Positions 35,801 to 49,900 of a DNA stretch of 64,000 nt are shown in pieces; the first letter of the stretch is position 1, and the number at the start of each line of letters is the position of its first letter. This DNA is from Perognathus longimembris pacificus (taxonomy: Eukaryota > Chordata > Mammalia > Rodentia > Heteromyidae), in NCBI RefSeq assembly GCF_023159225.1, contig NC_063161.1, forward strand, positions 76,360,267 through 76,424,266, in the 5' to 3' direction. The notes beneath the pieces are model-generated. The model did no database searches and was not told the DNA's origin. It saw nothing but the letters and a program-made list of their open reading frames with translations. Position numbers and translations under genes: made by a program.

Positions 35801-36748
35801 AGGCCAGGGCAGATGCAGGTCGGGGTGCGGGGAGAATGGGAACCCTCGCTGTCACCAGCTCTTCCCTGGAGTGCGGGCACTTACTAGCTTGGAGAGCAGA
35901 GGTGAGAGGTTCCCTCAGAGTCTCTATGTGAGGCTATGGTGACAAATCCACACCCACTCATGAAAGCATGGTCCCATGAGCTCACAGAAGTGGAGCAGGA
36001 CACAGCACGCTGCCTGTTCAGGGCGAACACTTAGAATTTTGCCCAGGGACAAGAACAAGCATTGCTACTGTTCATGGACACTAACTACCCTTCCCGGGGC
36101 AGATCTGAATCCTGCCTCACAAAACTGGGAAAGAGGCAAGGATGCCTTCTTTTCCCAGTGCCCTACAGGCTTGGCTGTGAGGAGTGCAGGGAGAGAGGAA
36201 GGTGTTATGGAGCCTCCTGCAGTGCCAGGGCCTGCAAAAGTAACTACTAGAACTAATAATGCACTAGCAGAGCCATAGCAGGCAGGATGCAAACCCCCAA
36301 ATGGACAAAGGTGTGGCTCAGGGCCTCAGTACACACCTAACAGGCACAAGGGCCTAAGTTCCCTCCCAAGCTCTGAACCACACACATGTGAGTGTGCACA
36401 TATACACACACAATGTGACAGGATCACCACAATGGAGCGGCCCAAATGCTCAAGACAGTTAGTGAGGTGAGGGACACACAGCGAGCACATCTCACAACAC
36501 TGGTAAGAGGCCGTCACTTAGGAAAAAGGTGTGGTAGCTTCTTATAAAAGTAAGCAAGTGAGGCTGTGAATGTGGCTTTGCAGCAGAGTGCCTACCTACC
36601 ATGCATGAAGCCCTGGGTTTCATTCCTCAGCACCACATACACAGAAAAAGCTGGAAGTGGCACTGTGGCAAGAGGTAAGAGTGCTAGCCCTGAGCAAAAG
36701 GAAGCCAGGGGCAATGCTCAAGCCCTGAGTTCAAGCCCTAGGACTGGC

Positions 36749-36779
<31 letters not shown>

Positions 36780-39700
36780 GAGCAAGTGGCTAGGCACCTG
36801 TGGCTGAAATCCTAGCTATTCAGGAGGCTGAGATCTAAGAATTGAAATTCAAAGCCAGTCTGGGAACGAAAGTCCATGAGACTCTTATTTGTAATTAACC
36901 ACCAAAAAGTCACAGTGTGTGGCTTAAGTGGTAGAGCACTAGCCTTGAACAAAAAAGCTCAGGAATAGCACCCAGGTCCTGAGTTCAAGCCCGAGGATTC
37001 CTGTGTACGCACACACAGTACAGTACTTATCCAACAATCCCACTACAGTATTTTCCCACAAGGCATGAAAACATATTCCTACAAAAGACAGGTATATTGA
37101 GTAACTGTAACTCCTCCGCATATTACCTTTATAATCACAATTTAAAAAAAAAATCGGTATAACCACCTGTATGTAGTCCCAGCACTCAGGAGGCTGAGGC
37201 AAGAGGACTGCAAGTTTGAGACTAGTCTAGGCCACAGTGAGAAAAAAGGACATATATGAGAACGTTAATAGCAGCTTTATCCAAAGCAGCTACACCACTA
37301 CAGGAATAATATTCACACCCTGCTGAGCACGGGAAACCTAGTACACACAGATCTAGCACAGTCATGAATGTGCTGTGTACCCACTTCACCTCCCGGGGCA
37401 AGAAGGCTTGGGGGCTCTGCAGCACTCCCTTGACAGTGTACATGGAGCAGGATGGTGGCATGTGGCAAAAGATGAGGCTGGAGTGATGGCGGCCATACCA
37501 CCTGAGCTGCGGGTGGTGTCTGCTGGCTGGGAAGGACACAGCATGTTCGCAATGTCAATGCTGCACAGAGAGGGTGAAAGCCACCAGACAGGGGGCCTGC
37601 CCATCTTTCCTTCCCTACTACAGCTTTCAGATGGCTTTCTGGAAATTTTTGTGAGAAGCAGTAGAGGCCTATTTCTCTCAGACTTTTAAGAACCAGTGCA
37701 AGGTCATACATATATGCCCTAGATGGAGCAAATACAAAAACCCTTGCCATTTGGTGTCAACCCTTCTCTTTTCTGAAATTTCAAAGGAGGGCTCTTCCTG
37801 CCAGGTGCCCCTATGGCACCATGAAGCAGGCGGGCCACCCCCCTCCACTTATCTGAAAGGCCCAGACAGCAAGCCAGCCCACAGGAGCAGAAAGCAGATT
37901 AGTGCTGTGGACATCGGGGTATTGGGGGAGCCGGGGAGAAACTGCTAATGGAAGCAGGCTGGCTTAGGGGAATGATAAACATGTTTTAAAACTAAATTAC
38001 AGTAAGCTGTAAAACTTAGTAAATATACTAAGCCTCATTGAACTGTGCTCTTTCAACAGGTTTCTTCGGATGCCTTATAGGTGTGAATCACATTTCACAG
38101 GGCTGTGCATGCATACAGAGGCACATGTGCATGCCAGGCAGCCTGCTAAACTTTGACATATGAAGAACTGATGCAAGAAGCTGATGAGAGTTGCAGGGCA
38201 CTCTACCAAGTCATGAGCTAGGCCAGGAGGACACAGGTATGCAGGGCAACCCCTCCTGGGACCTGCCCGTGGCCCAGGTGTCCTGATGGGGTCATGGAAT
38301 CTGGGGGTGGAGGCCGACTGGTCAGTCTTCTGGTGGCTATCTACACTGTGGCTTTCCAAAGCAGTCAGTAGCCAAGCAGAGGCCAAGGCCTCCCATCCAC
38401 CAGGAGTGTTCTACCTCACTCTCTGGAACCCCTACCACACAAGACCACTTGGCCCCCAGGGCACCGATGCCAGGAGCACAAGGCAGGATAGTCACAGGAG
38501 AAACATGATTTATGGTGACAACACTGTCAAAACCGAGCAGAGCATACTCGGCCCGGCAGAAAGGAATGAGCACAAACATTGGTGACCTCAAGTGGCAAGG
38601 CCAGGCTCTCAGGACTTGTCTAGGTGGCCTCTGCCCCAGTTCCTGTGAACTTTCCTCCTGGGCACTGGTAGCATGAGCTCTGAGTTGGAGAATGAATCAC
38701 TGGGCAGGAAGAAGTTCTGCTGTGAGTTCACAGGGCTGATTGGAGAGTGGAGAAAAAGATAGTAAATAATACAAGATGCTTCCCGTGAGCCTGTTGGATG
38801 CTGGATCTGTGTCCCCAGACTCCATCACCACAGACCTCACTGGAATCCATACACAGCCACCACATGGCCCAACAACTAGGAAGGCAGGTGGAAGCATCAG
38901 TGTCTAACCAGAAGATGCAGATAATGGCACCAGCGTGGGGCTAAGGAAAGGGCTGTGTGGCTGGATCCTCCAGAAGATAGTGGTTCTGCCAGTTTTCAGG
39001 ACTGAGTGCTTTTCTATATGTATCTAGCTCAACTCACGACATGCAAGGAAAGTATACAATGCTAACCTCCTGGCACAATTTTGCAAATTACAAAGCGGTC
39101 ACTTATTTGTCCTACCTACCAGGGGATGAAGAGATGGGATGAGAGGCCTCGCCTGGGTGCATTATGCATCTTCAAAGCACCATACAGGCGTTACCAGGCA
39201 AACCATCTAGTAGCTGGGCTGCTGGGCTCTGTGGGAAGCACCAACAGTACAGGCAGTGAGGCTAACAATGCTGCCGGCCGGGCTGGGGATATAGCCTAGT
39301 GGCAAGAGTGCCTGCCTCGGATACACGAGGCCCTAGGTTCGATTCCCCAGCACCACATATACAGAAAACGGCCAGAAGTGGCGCTGTGGCTCAGGTGGCG
39401 GAGTGCTAGCCTTGAGCGGGAAGAAGCCAGGGACAGTGCTCAGGCCCTGAGTCCAAGGCCCAGGACTGGCCAAAAAAAAAAAAAACAAAACAAAAACAAT
39501 GCTGCCGGCCACAGGCTGTGGTTCCTGGTTCATTTTCAAGGGGTGGAAGAACACTTGCCCAGCTTGTTTCTTTCCAGGACCGGCTCTGGCTCATTCTTTC
39601 TGTCACAGCCATAGAGATCTGATTTTCTTGTAGACTTCTGGGAGGGGACAAGCTAACCCTGGGACATCAAGCAAGGGTCCTTGCTGCTCCCCTGCATGAA

Positions 39701-39998
39701 AATGCTATGAAACAACATTGCACTTGCTCACGCACATGAACACACACACACACAGGCCAATCTGCTCCTTTTACCTCTTAATGGAAGGATGCCTTAGGTT
39801 TGAAGTGTACACCTGAAAACTCTGTCCACTTCATCTAGTTTTAAAACCAAAGCTCACTAGAGAATCAACACAATCCCAATGCTGTCTTCCCTTGCTGGCC
39901 ACTATGTAGTAGTTCTTCCTTACAGACACTGTCAACACATCACATGTTGCTCCACCAAAAGCCTGACAAGAATCCACTTCAACAAGAATGAAGACCAG

Positions 39999-40047
<49 letters not shown>

Positions 40048-40880
40048 TGCATTAATTCCAGGATTTAAACTTAAACTTGTGTCCTGTTTGCTTGATCTGC
40101 TGGTGTTCTACCATATGAGCCACACCTCCAGTCTGGCATCTTACTGGTTAATGGGTGACAGTCTTTTTATTCTTCCCTGGCTGGCCTTGAACTGCTATCC
40201 TCTAGGTCTCAGCCTCTTGAGTAGCTGGGATTACAGGTGTGAGCCATTGGACCCAGCTATGTTGGGGCTGTAATGTGTGCCTGAGTTCTGTGAGGACATC
40301 TGTAGCTATTGGCATGATCAAGGTACCTCATGGGGACATGAATTTAGTCAATGTTTCAGCCATTCATGAAGGCCAGGGATTCCTTTTCAAGAGACAGGGC
40401 TACCATTCACCTTCTGTGGGGCGGGAAGGTCCTATTGATCAGGAATGCTGGGTGCTCAAGGTCAGTGAACTGGGTCACACCTAGCTCACCCCTGGGTCAT
40501 GTGGGGAGGGGTGCAGAGGAAAGGCCTCCAGAATGGGGAGCCTCAGTAGAAGGTTTAGTAAGCACTAGAGGCTGTGACCACAGAGAAGCAAAGTTAAGAC
40601 AGTGGCAGGAGGCTGCAGCAAGCCTGGTCCACCTCTCTCTGGAAAAGGCCTAGGGTGCTTCTTCCAAGCAACAAGACAATGGACAATGGGCTATGGGAGA
40701 AGGGATGGATGCACACCAAGAGAGGGTGCCTGAAGGCAGGAGGCCAGACCTTCCCTTCCTGATGGCTAACCTCTAGAATTCACAACTGAGTGTTCTCCTT
40801 CTGTTAGCAGGGTATGTGCACATGTGTGGACTGTCAGTTCCACCTGCATTTGCTTAACACTATGCCCCAGCCTCAGGAAT

Positions 40881-40921
<41 letters not shown>

Positions 40922-43900
40922 CATCCCCATCCTCCTCGAGATAGATAAGTTCACAAGGGCAGGAATGGCATCTCTCCTGGTCTCCAGTAACTAGACTGGG
41001 TGGTGTGAGTGAGCACAGGTGTGAACTCAGAGGGTTGTCTTCTCACGCCACTAACAGGCACAAACACAGGCAGCATAGCCAACATGGCCTGCACACCAAC
41101 AAGAGACACTGGTATTGTCAGCAGGATGGAAACCCAGCTCCACAACTGCCCCTGTAAACACAGCCAGAATGATAAAGACCCACAACCCACTGTCCAAACT
41201 ACAGCCAGAACACTAAGAGTGGCACACTCCTTACTCCCTGAAATGAGGCACGCAGGCTCTCAGGTCTGTTCCAAATTCTCCATGCAGATGCAGGCCCCAC
41301 AGCCAGCCAGGAACAAGGCGCTCAACACCACAGAACCAACCCAGTAAGAGTGGGCATGGGGGACCTGACAGCCCCCTGAGGAGGACACACAGGTGGTGCT
41401 GAGCATCCAAAGACATTCCCATCACCAGCCAGAAGGGGACAGGGAACACTGGGAGAGCACAATGCCACCTGGACATATGGTAAGACCAAATATTGGCAAT
41501 GGCACACAACAGAGGGACTGGACCACTTACTGCTGGCAGGTAGGTAAAATGGTACAGCCACTTTAGAAAAAGTCAGTTTCTCCAAAGCCTCATGTGCTAT
41601 CACATAGGACTCAGTACTGCACTGCTGGGCACTTACCTCCAAAAAGGAAAACTTAGGTCCACACAAAGACTTATACAAGAACTAGGCATGGTGATGCAGA
41701 CCACTAATCCTAGCACCTGGGAGACAAAGGCAACAGGATCATGAGTTTGAGGCCAGCCTGGGTGAGATCCTGCCTCAGAAAAACAAACAACAAAACCCAC
41801 TACATGAATGTTCACAGTAACCTTATCTGGAATCAGCCTGTATATCCTCCAGCAGAACAGTTAACCATGAAACACCACTTGGAAACAAAAGGGGCAAGCT
41901 ATTGGTAAGCTTGGAGGAATGACTAAGTAATGGTGCTAACCAAAACAACAGTCTCGCTGGGAATATGGCCTAGTGGCAAAAGTGCTTGCTTCCTATACAT
42001 GAAGCCCTGGGTTTAATTCCTCAGCACCACCTATATACAAAAAGGCCAGAAGTGGTGCTGTAGCTCAAGTGGCAGAGTGCTAGCCCAGAGCAAAAAGAAG
42101 CCAGGGACAGTGCTTAAGCCCTGAGTTCAAGCCCCAGGACTGGCAAAAAAAATAAATAAATAAAAATAAAAATAAATAAATAAACAAAACAACAGTCACA
42201 AAGGTTCTGTTCTATTGTGGTCTGAACATGGTGTGCTTGCGGGTCCCAGGGTAGCAATACAAGATGGTACAGCTGTTAGAGGAAAGGCCCATGGGGAGGA
42301 CCTTAGGTCATTAAAAGGTTGTCATAACAGGTGCATCCTTGGCCACAGCCAACTGTTTCTGGCTTCCAGATGTGACCACCTGCTCCTGTGTGGCACTGTG
42401 CCCCTACTATGATGTGATGTGGTCAGGAAGCCCAGAACAAAACTGTGGTGATCATCATGCTCCTAGAGCTCCAAGACTAAGTATATCTTTTCTTCACAAG
42501 TTGTCTTATCCCAAGAGTATTTTGTGCTAGCAACAAAAAACTTTAGTACAACTTTCTAACCTGAGAGAGGAAGACAAATTCAGTCGCCAGGATTAGGGGC
42601 TGTGGTAGGATGCTGAGTGGTTCTGCTCTGCATCTTGTGCAGGATAAAGGAATCACTGTAAGATTAGAACTCGGAACATGGCTACAATAAACCTGCAGGA
42701 TGACTTGGCACTATTCTGGTGGTGACACTATCCTGAGGCTTTGCAATATGTTCCCACTGGGGGAAACTGACAAAGGGTTCCAGGGACCTGGACTTCTCAG
42801 ATCTCCAGGAGAATCTCCAATAATCTCAGTGAGGGTCTGTACTTACAGTTCTTTCTGCAAATACTGTTTCATAGAGCCACTGATTTCTAATCAGACAATT
42901 GCATCCACACGCATTATTTCTGTTCTACAAATAGCAAAAAAAAACTGAGGCCTATAAATGAGGTAATCCATTTAAAGCCAACAATAAGTGAATAAGCAAG
43001 GAGCCCAAGCTCACAGCCCTTCTACTGCTCCATGGCCACTCAGCTCACAGCCCTCCCTCTACTCCACAGGGCTGGTGACATGTGGGCAGCTCAGATGCTG
43101 AAAATGAAAACTAAAGAAGTTAAATCATTCCTATAGGAGCTGAAAAGGTCTGAGTGTTCTAGAAGCAATCTAAATGGTTTAAATGGCATTGGGGGAGGGG
43201 AGAGGGGATTAAAGAGTAGTGCATATGGTGTTTTTTTTTGTTGTTTTTTTTTTTTAAATTTTAAAGTCAGGTCAGGCACCGATGGCTCACACCTATAATC
43301 CTAACTACTCAGGAGGCTGAGGTCTGAGGATTACGGTTCAAAGCCAGCCTGGGCAGGAAAGTCCTTGAGACTCTCATCTCCAACTGACCACCAGAAAACC
43401 AGAAGTGGCGCTGTGGCTCAAGTGGTAGAACACTAGCCTTGAACTGAAGAACTCAGGGATAGTGCCCAGGCCCAGAGTTCAAGCCTCATCACCAACCAAA
43501 AAGAAAAAAGTCTATAAACTCTGAGTGAACATTTATACTTATACAAATGCACAGGAGAAGACCTGGTTGTTACCCCTGGAGAGATGGGACGGGGACCAGA
43601 GGACTGGCCCAGACGGTGCTGGACTTAAACTAGAGTGTTTAAGACTTTATTCCATGTCACATACAATTGGTCTGTATTATTTTAAGAAGGGAAAAATAAA
43701 GCAAACACTTACTGCATTCATAGATCTGTTCCAGCTTATCCACAGAAGAAAGGGAGAAAAACTTATAACCGGACTTACTACCGACCGCTAGGGACCTGCA
43801 AAAAAGCCAAATTCAGAAATAAGGGCTGGGTGAGGGAAAGGGTGACACTGTCCCAAAACAAATGTACTCTTTACCTGACTTATGTAATTGCAACCCCTCT

Positions 43901-46900
43901 GCACATCACCTTTATAATAACAACTAAAAATCTTTGAAAAATAAAAGAGTTCCTTCTCATACAAGCTCACCGAAGCTTGCTCCCACCTCCTGTGGTTCTA
44001 GGGCATGGCAGCAAGCCCATCCCTACCCACTGCTGCCCGCATACCATGGCAGGGCACAGGAGCAGGCAATGGAAGCACATGCAGGGCTCTTGGTTGACAC
44101 CTGCAAAGGTTTTCTGGAACCTACCATGCTGCATGGTGACAATGGGTGACAGGGATGTACTGAGAACTTCAAAACACCAGCACTGAATTCTAAATCCTCC
44201 ACCTAAGACAGCTGCCAGCCAGGCGCCCCTTCTCTAACATGGTCCCCACCATTCCCACTGAGCTATGACCAAGTCGGGGGGGGGGGGGGAAGGCAGGGCG
44301 CAGGGCAGAGTCAGGTGAACGCTGTGCTGCTGCCTTCTGAGGGCCTGGTGCTGGGTGCCCTCCTCAGCTACCCCTGTATGGGGTGTAGGGACATCAAGGG
44401 AGGTGTTTCCCCATGGGGTTACCACTTTGAGGATGGCAGGGAGAAGCAAGCAGAGCTGCAGAAGCAGGTAGGGGAGAGGAGAGAGCAGGAGGGGTGTGGT
44501 GGCGACAGAAGAATCACACACAGAGCTTCTCATGCCCTCTGGGTGAAAATCAGCAGACAGACATTTCATCCTTCATGTATCTAAACTCCAAGACAGGCGC
44601 AGGGCAACTTTAATATGTCATCTACTGAAGACCTGAGACTTCCTTCTTTTCCATACACATGTGGACTAAAGACACTGTGAGAATGGAATGGTTATCAGCA
44701 CTGTTAACATTTTAAGTTACAGCCAGGGGTGGTGGTACCCACCTGTAATCCTAGCACCAAGGAGGTACCAAGATCACAAGTCTCGGCTGCAGACAATGTA
44801 ACTGAACAAAAACCTACCTATGAGTATATGTGACTTTTCTTTGAAAACAACAACAAAAACTGCCTGTTTATAACTAATTATCTCAGGTATTACTAGTAAT
44901 ATTTGCAAACATTTCGAAAAGTAGTAATAAAAATAAGATTGTAGCAATAAAATTGGTTTTCAAGCAAATATTTCCCAGATAACTTAAGATTCACTATTTT
45001 AAGCAACTTAAGTTTTACTCCCACTATTTCTGAATTTAAAAAAGTTTCTAGAGGGATGGATGAAAATATTCAAAGAGATAACACTAATCAAGATATATTA
45101 TATTCAGAGGCAATTCCTCTGCACAACTACTTTAAAAGAATGTATACTTTCCTGTTTTTAAACAACAGGGAAGGTCATTTATTTATTTTTATGACAAAGT
45201 CAGGCTATGGAATCCAGGCTGGCCCCAAACTTGAGGTCTTCCTCCCTTATTCTCCTGAGTGCTGGGATGGCAGGTATGCTCTCCATACATGGCTCACAAA
45301 TTCTTTTGAACTGTCTTGTGTACCCCCACCAGATGGCCAGTCTTCAGTGGTTTATGGAGACACTTTTGGTGACTGGGGCTGTAGCTCGGCGGCAGAGCAT
45401 GTACACATGCTCCATCCCAAGCACCAAAGTCTATTTCCTGCTTTGGTTTTGCAGAGCTGCTTTCCCTTGGGACCATCTACCACCATTAAAGCCGTGCTCC
45501 ATCTGACTTCTTGCTGTCTTAGAAACCACATCACCATATGCTTATGAGCCTTAAGTATAAAGTAAGCTTGGGGGAGTACTCCCAAGGGCTAAGCCTTAGA
45601 ATTGGGTACTGGAACAAATGTAAAGTATCTTAGTACTCAATTGTGCTCCTTCCCTTCCCTGATGAACAGAAGCTGTTCAAACTAAGGCTTTGCCCACCAT
45701 GCCTGCTTTGGGTGATCACAAACTGGTTTAGCATGTTACATACCTCTAGAATTCTACCCCAAGGTCTACACAAGCAGGGGTGCACTCCAGCCAGTAAGAA
45801 ATAAAAACACACAAAGAAAACACTGGTAGTTCTGTGATAAAGACCCAGTACAGCAGGAGTAGGCCCTTTCCTAGTATTATAGGGGAACGAGGGAGAATAG
45901 TTTTATACTATGCTGGGGAGGGGGGTAGCTCTACGGTCAAGTAAGAGTGAGGCCCTGGGTTCAGTGCCCAGCACACGTGTGTCTGTGTGTGCGCATGCGT
46001 ACATTTGATATTTCCAACACAAAAGAGATTTTGCTTTTAATTACTACTCATAATTCACCAGACCATAAAATGCCAGATGTTAAGAATGGGAAAGGTAGAC
46101 TGTAGATAAGTATGAGATTTGCTCTGATAATCCTAATTATTGCTGATAATCAGCAATATACATAAGCACTTTTTTTTTTTTTTTTGGCCAGTCCTGGGCC
46201 TTGGACTCAGGGCCTGAGCACTGTCCCTGGCTTCTTCCCGCTCAAGGTTAGCACTCTGCCACTTGAGCCACAGCGCCGCTTCTGGCCATTTTCTGTATAT
46301 GTGGTGCTGGGGAATCGAACCTAGGGCCTCGTATATCCGAGGCAGGCACTCTTGCCACTAGGCTATATCCCCAGTCCACATAAGCACTTTTAAAAAAGTT
46401 AATAGTGAACTTTTTTTTTTGCCAGTCCTGGGGCTTGGACTCAGGGCCTGAGCACTGTCCCTGGCTTCTTTTTTGCTCAAGGCTAGCACTCTGCCACTTG
46501 AGCCACAGCGCCACTTCTGGCCATTTTCTGTATATGTGGTGCTGGGGAATCGAACCCAGGGCCTCATGTATATGAGGCAGGTACTCTTGCCACTAGGCCA
46601 TATCCCCAGCCCAAAAGTGAACTTTTTTTTTTTTTGGCCAGTCCTGGGGCTTGGACTCAGGGCCTGAGCACTGTCCCTGGCTTATTCCCGCTCAAGGCTA
46701 GCACTCTGCCACTTGAGCCACATCACCGCTTCTGGCCGTTTTCTGCATATGTGGTGCTGGGGAATCGAACCTAGGGCCTCGTGTATCCGAGGCAGGCACT
46801 CTTGCCACTAGGCTATATCCCCAGCCCCCAAAAGTGAACTTTTACTGACCAAAGAAAATATAGTACCACTGGTCTATAGTACCCTATTTCATTATTAAAT

Positions 46901-49900
46901 GGGGGTCCAAATCCAGCGATCCTGTTCTGTTCTGCTGCCTCCAGAGACCAGGCCTGTCTTTAGCACAGGGTGGGGAAGCCACTGGCAGCACAAGACTTCA
47001 ATCCCCTCACCTCCTTCCTCACCCTTCTAGCCTAGCCCTCTTCCTAGACCTTGGATCAGGCCCTTTCAATTATCTTTCAGACATTTAATGCCAATTTGGG
47101 GAGGAAGCCAAACAATTTCTTTTGCCTCATCTACCATCTTCAATCCAAAGTCTGTCACAGAATTTAACTTAATCACTCCCCATCTAAAAAGCAGCCACTT
47201 GCAGTAACAGGTGGAAATGTGACAATCTTTTTCTTCCTTTTCCAGTAGTCACTTAGATGCTTCCTTCCACTGTCTTCCTTCTTTCTGAAAGACCACACCT
47301 GATTACAGGGGTGAGTACTTGATTACAGAGATGAAGGAAATCAGGCAGTGCTCTAACAGGAAGCAGCTGCCCTGAGGCTGCAAGCAAGCCGGCAGGGCCT
47401 GGCACCCTCACTTGGGACCTCCAAAGCTCCAGTCTACGGCAGGCCCAGCTCCTGCCATAGACTTCTTACAGGTTTCCACTCTGGCCTGCCCCTGGCCAGT
47501 CCTAAGGCCTTCCAAAGCCAGCTGGATCCAAAGCACAGCCCTTTCCTACAACACATTTCTTCCAACGCAGGGCCTGTGGGGCAGCCACCTAGACAAAGGT
47601 GACCGCGCTGGACTGCCTTCCTCAACTATGTCCTCAGCACCTCAGGCACAGGGACCCTAACTCTAAGGCTGAAGACCCTTAAAAAGCCATCTTGTTCCGC
47701 AGATGAGAACAGAGCATAGCAGCTAATCCCTGAATGACATCGAGGCTGGGGAGGCCAAACACCCTCTTCTTTCTATCCCTTTCAGCAGTGTTGTCTAGGA
47801 TAGACATGGCCATACCAGCACTCCCCACTATGCCCCCCACTATTTCTGCTTACAGTCCAGAGACCCTTTGTCACATACGTTACTAGTTAGCTTCACTTTT
47901 TTTCCCCCCTGTGGAGGTCCTGGGGTTTGAACTCACAACCTTGCATTTGCTAAGCAGATACTCAAAACACATAAGTGATCTCCCAGTCCTAGGGATTTAT
48001 GCTCTTGTCAGGATGACCTTGGATCATAATCCTCTCACCTATGGTCTCCCACATAGCTGGGATCACAGACGTGCACAGCCAACCCTATCTTATTAAGGTG
48101 GGGTTTTGCTTTTTGCCTGGGCTTGGCAGGCCAAGATCTTCCCAATCTCTACCCAAATTAGCAGGGTCACAGGTGTGCCCCTGGTCTAAATTCAGTATCA
48201 AAAAGCCAGGAAGGGCTCCAGTACCAGCCTTCCGCAGTTACTTTTATGAGACCCAGGGTAGGAACTAACCAGGCAAAGTCAGGACGACGACGACCAGAGG
48301 CTCTTGTTGTCTTTTTCACTCTTCTAGTTTAAAACAAACAAACAAAAAAAAACAAAATAAAAAAACAAAACATGATAAAAAGCAAATAAAACTCAAGTTG
48401 CACTTTTAGAACCATGAAAGGAAAATCAATCGCATCATTTGAAATCACACTGACCAGTATAAAGAGAAAGGACAAGACAGAGACAGTTTGGAATGCCAGG
48501 GAGGGATATGGAGTTTAAAAGATACAAACCAAGTGACTCTCCGGTGGAGCATGATTCTGTCTCCTGAACTGACCTCTTAACTTCTGTCCTTCACAAATGG
48601 GGACCAAGGCTGACATGGATGCCTTCCTAAAAATGGTGTTCCTCTAGTTTCTACATAATTCTGATCTGACTAGGGAATAAAGTTAAAAAGTCCTTGAACA
48701 AAAATGCATTCCTCTAAGAAAATAAATTCTGGAGTGGGGAAGGAGAGAAGGCATAAGGTCTCTCCACAAGAACTTTTGTATTTCTTTCCAATGTAGCTTT
48801 AAAACAAGTCTGGCAGCCCAGCTGGCTGATCAATGTAGTGGAACTCGACTTGGCACCCCTCTGACTTACGCTAATACTACATACATCAAGGTCTCCACAG
48901 AGATAAAATTATCACACAGGCATCACTAGTACTAGGATTCCAAGTCTGAATGAAAAGGTCCTGTTTCAGGCAAGAATGGTGTATGTTTATTATATAGGCA
49001 ACTTAATTGCTCATTTAAAGTAACAAAAATGTTCTCCTATAATTGACTTCCTTCTGACATAAATAAGTAGTAAGAAGCTGAAAAGGCCATGGAAACATTT
49101 TGGAAAGTCTCTTCATTTAGACAAACCCCAAATACTATGAGCTTATAAACCAAATCATAATAGGTTTTGAATTTCTTCTTCCCTACTTGGATAGTTTATT
49201 CCAATTATAGCAAACTGCAACAGGTTGCAAAAATAGGTTTTTTCTTTTTCTGGAAGTACTTGGATTTGACTTCAAGGCCTTGCACTTTGCTAGGCAGGTG
49301 TTCTACCACTTGAGCCATAGCTCTAGCCCTTTTTGTTTTAGTTTTCAAATACTGTCTTTTATGTTTATTTGGGCTGGTCTAAACCCAAACCCTACCTAAA
49401 GACTTCTACAGAGCTGAAATACAGGCATGGACCAGCTCATTGAGATGAGACATAGTCATTAACTCTTTGCCAAGCTGGCCTCACACTGTGATCCTCTGGA
49501 TCTCTACCTCCTGAGGAGCTGGGATTACGCTCAAACGCCACCACACCCAACACAGTTTTCTTGTGCTGCTATAGTATTTGGTAGCTTTAATCTTTATAAA
49601 CTACTATGCCAGTATTTCTAAACTTGGTTTTCAGAATTCTGCAGAGTGGAGAGAACACTGGAAGAGAGAACTCAGGAGACAAGATTCCACTCTGACCCTC
49701 ATTCCACTATTAAGCATCTGTAATGACCCAGACAACTTTAGTGTTTTATCTGTAGCTGGACCAGGTGAGGAGCCTTCTTCCAACTTTCAATATGGCTCCA
49801 CTGTGCCTGTGTCTTTACTAATCTGGAGGATTTGGGGGAGGAACTATTGAGCACCTGCTGCATGCCTCCATCTGGGCATTTTTCCATTCTGCAAGTAACT

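Larger units (their letters stand above)
34499..43712 (-). other. WIPI2 intron 3 (largest)
   Basis: 9.2 kb. Holds SINEs (35525, 36561, 36784, 39280, 41683, 41954, 43267), L1 tail fragments near 37025-37340 and 41535-41910, a MaLR-like LTR at 42205-42545, and (GT)n/(CA)n at 39998-40043 and 40883-40918. No additional exon recognised. Confidence 0.8.
43796..48269 (-). other. WIPI2 intron between cassette exon 2 and exon 3
   Basis: Holds a G-run (44277-44290), degraded B1/ID-like pieces (44720-44830, 45185-45290, 45375-45430, 45920-45975), the triple IDL-Geo stack at 46171-46830 and unique DNA at 46830-47880 (open frames without recognisable product). Confidence 0.75.
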
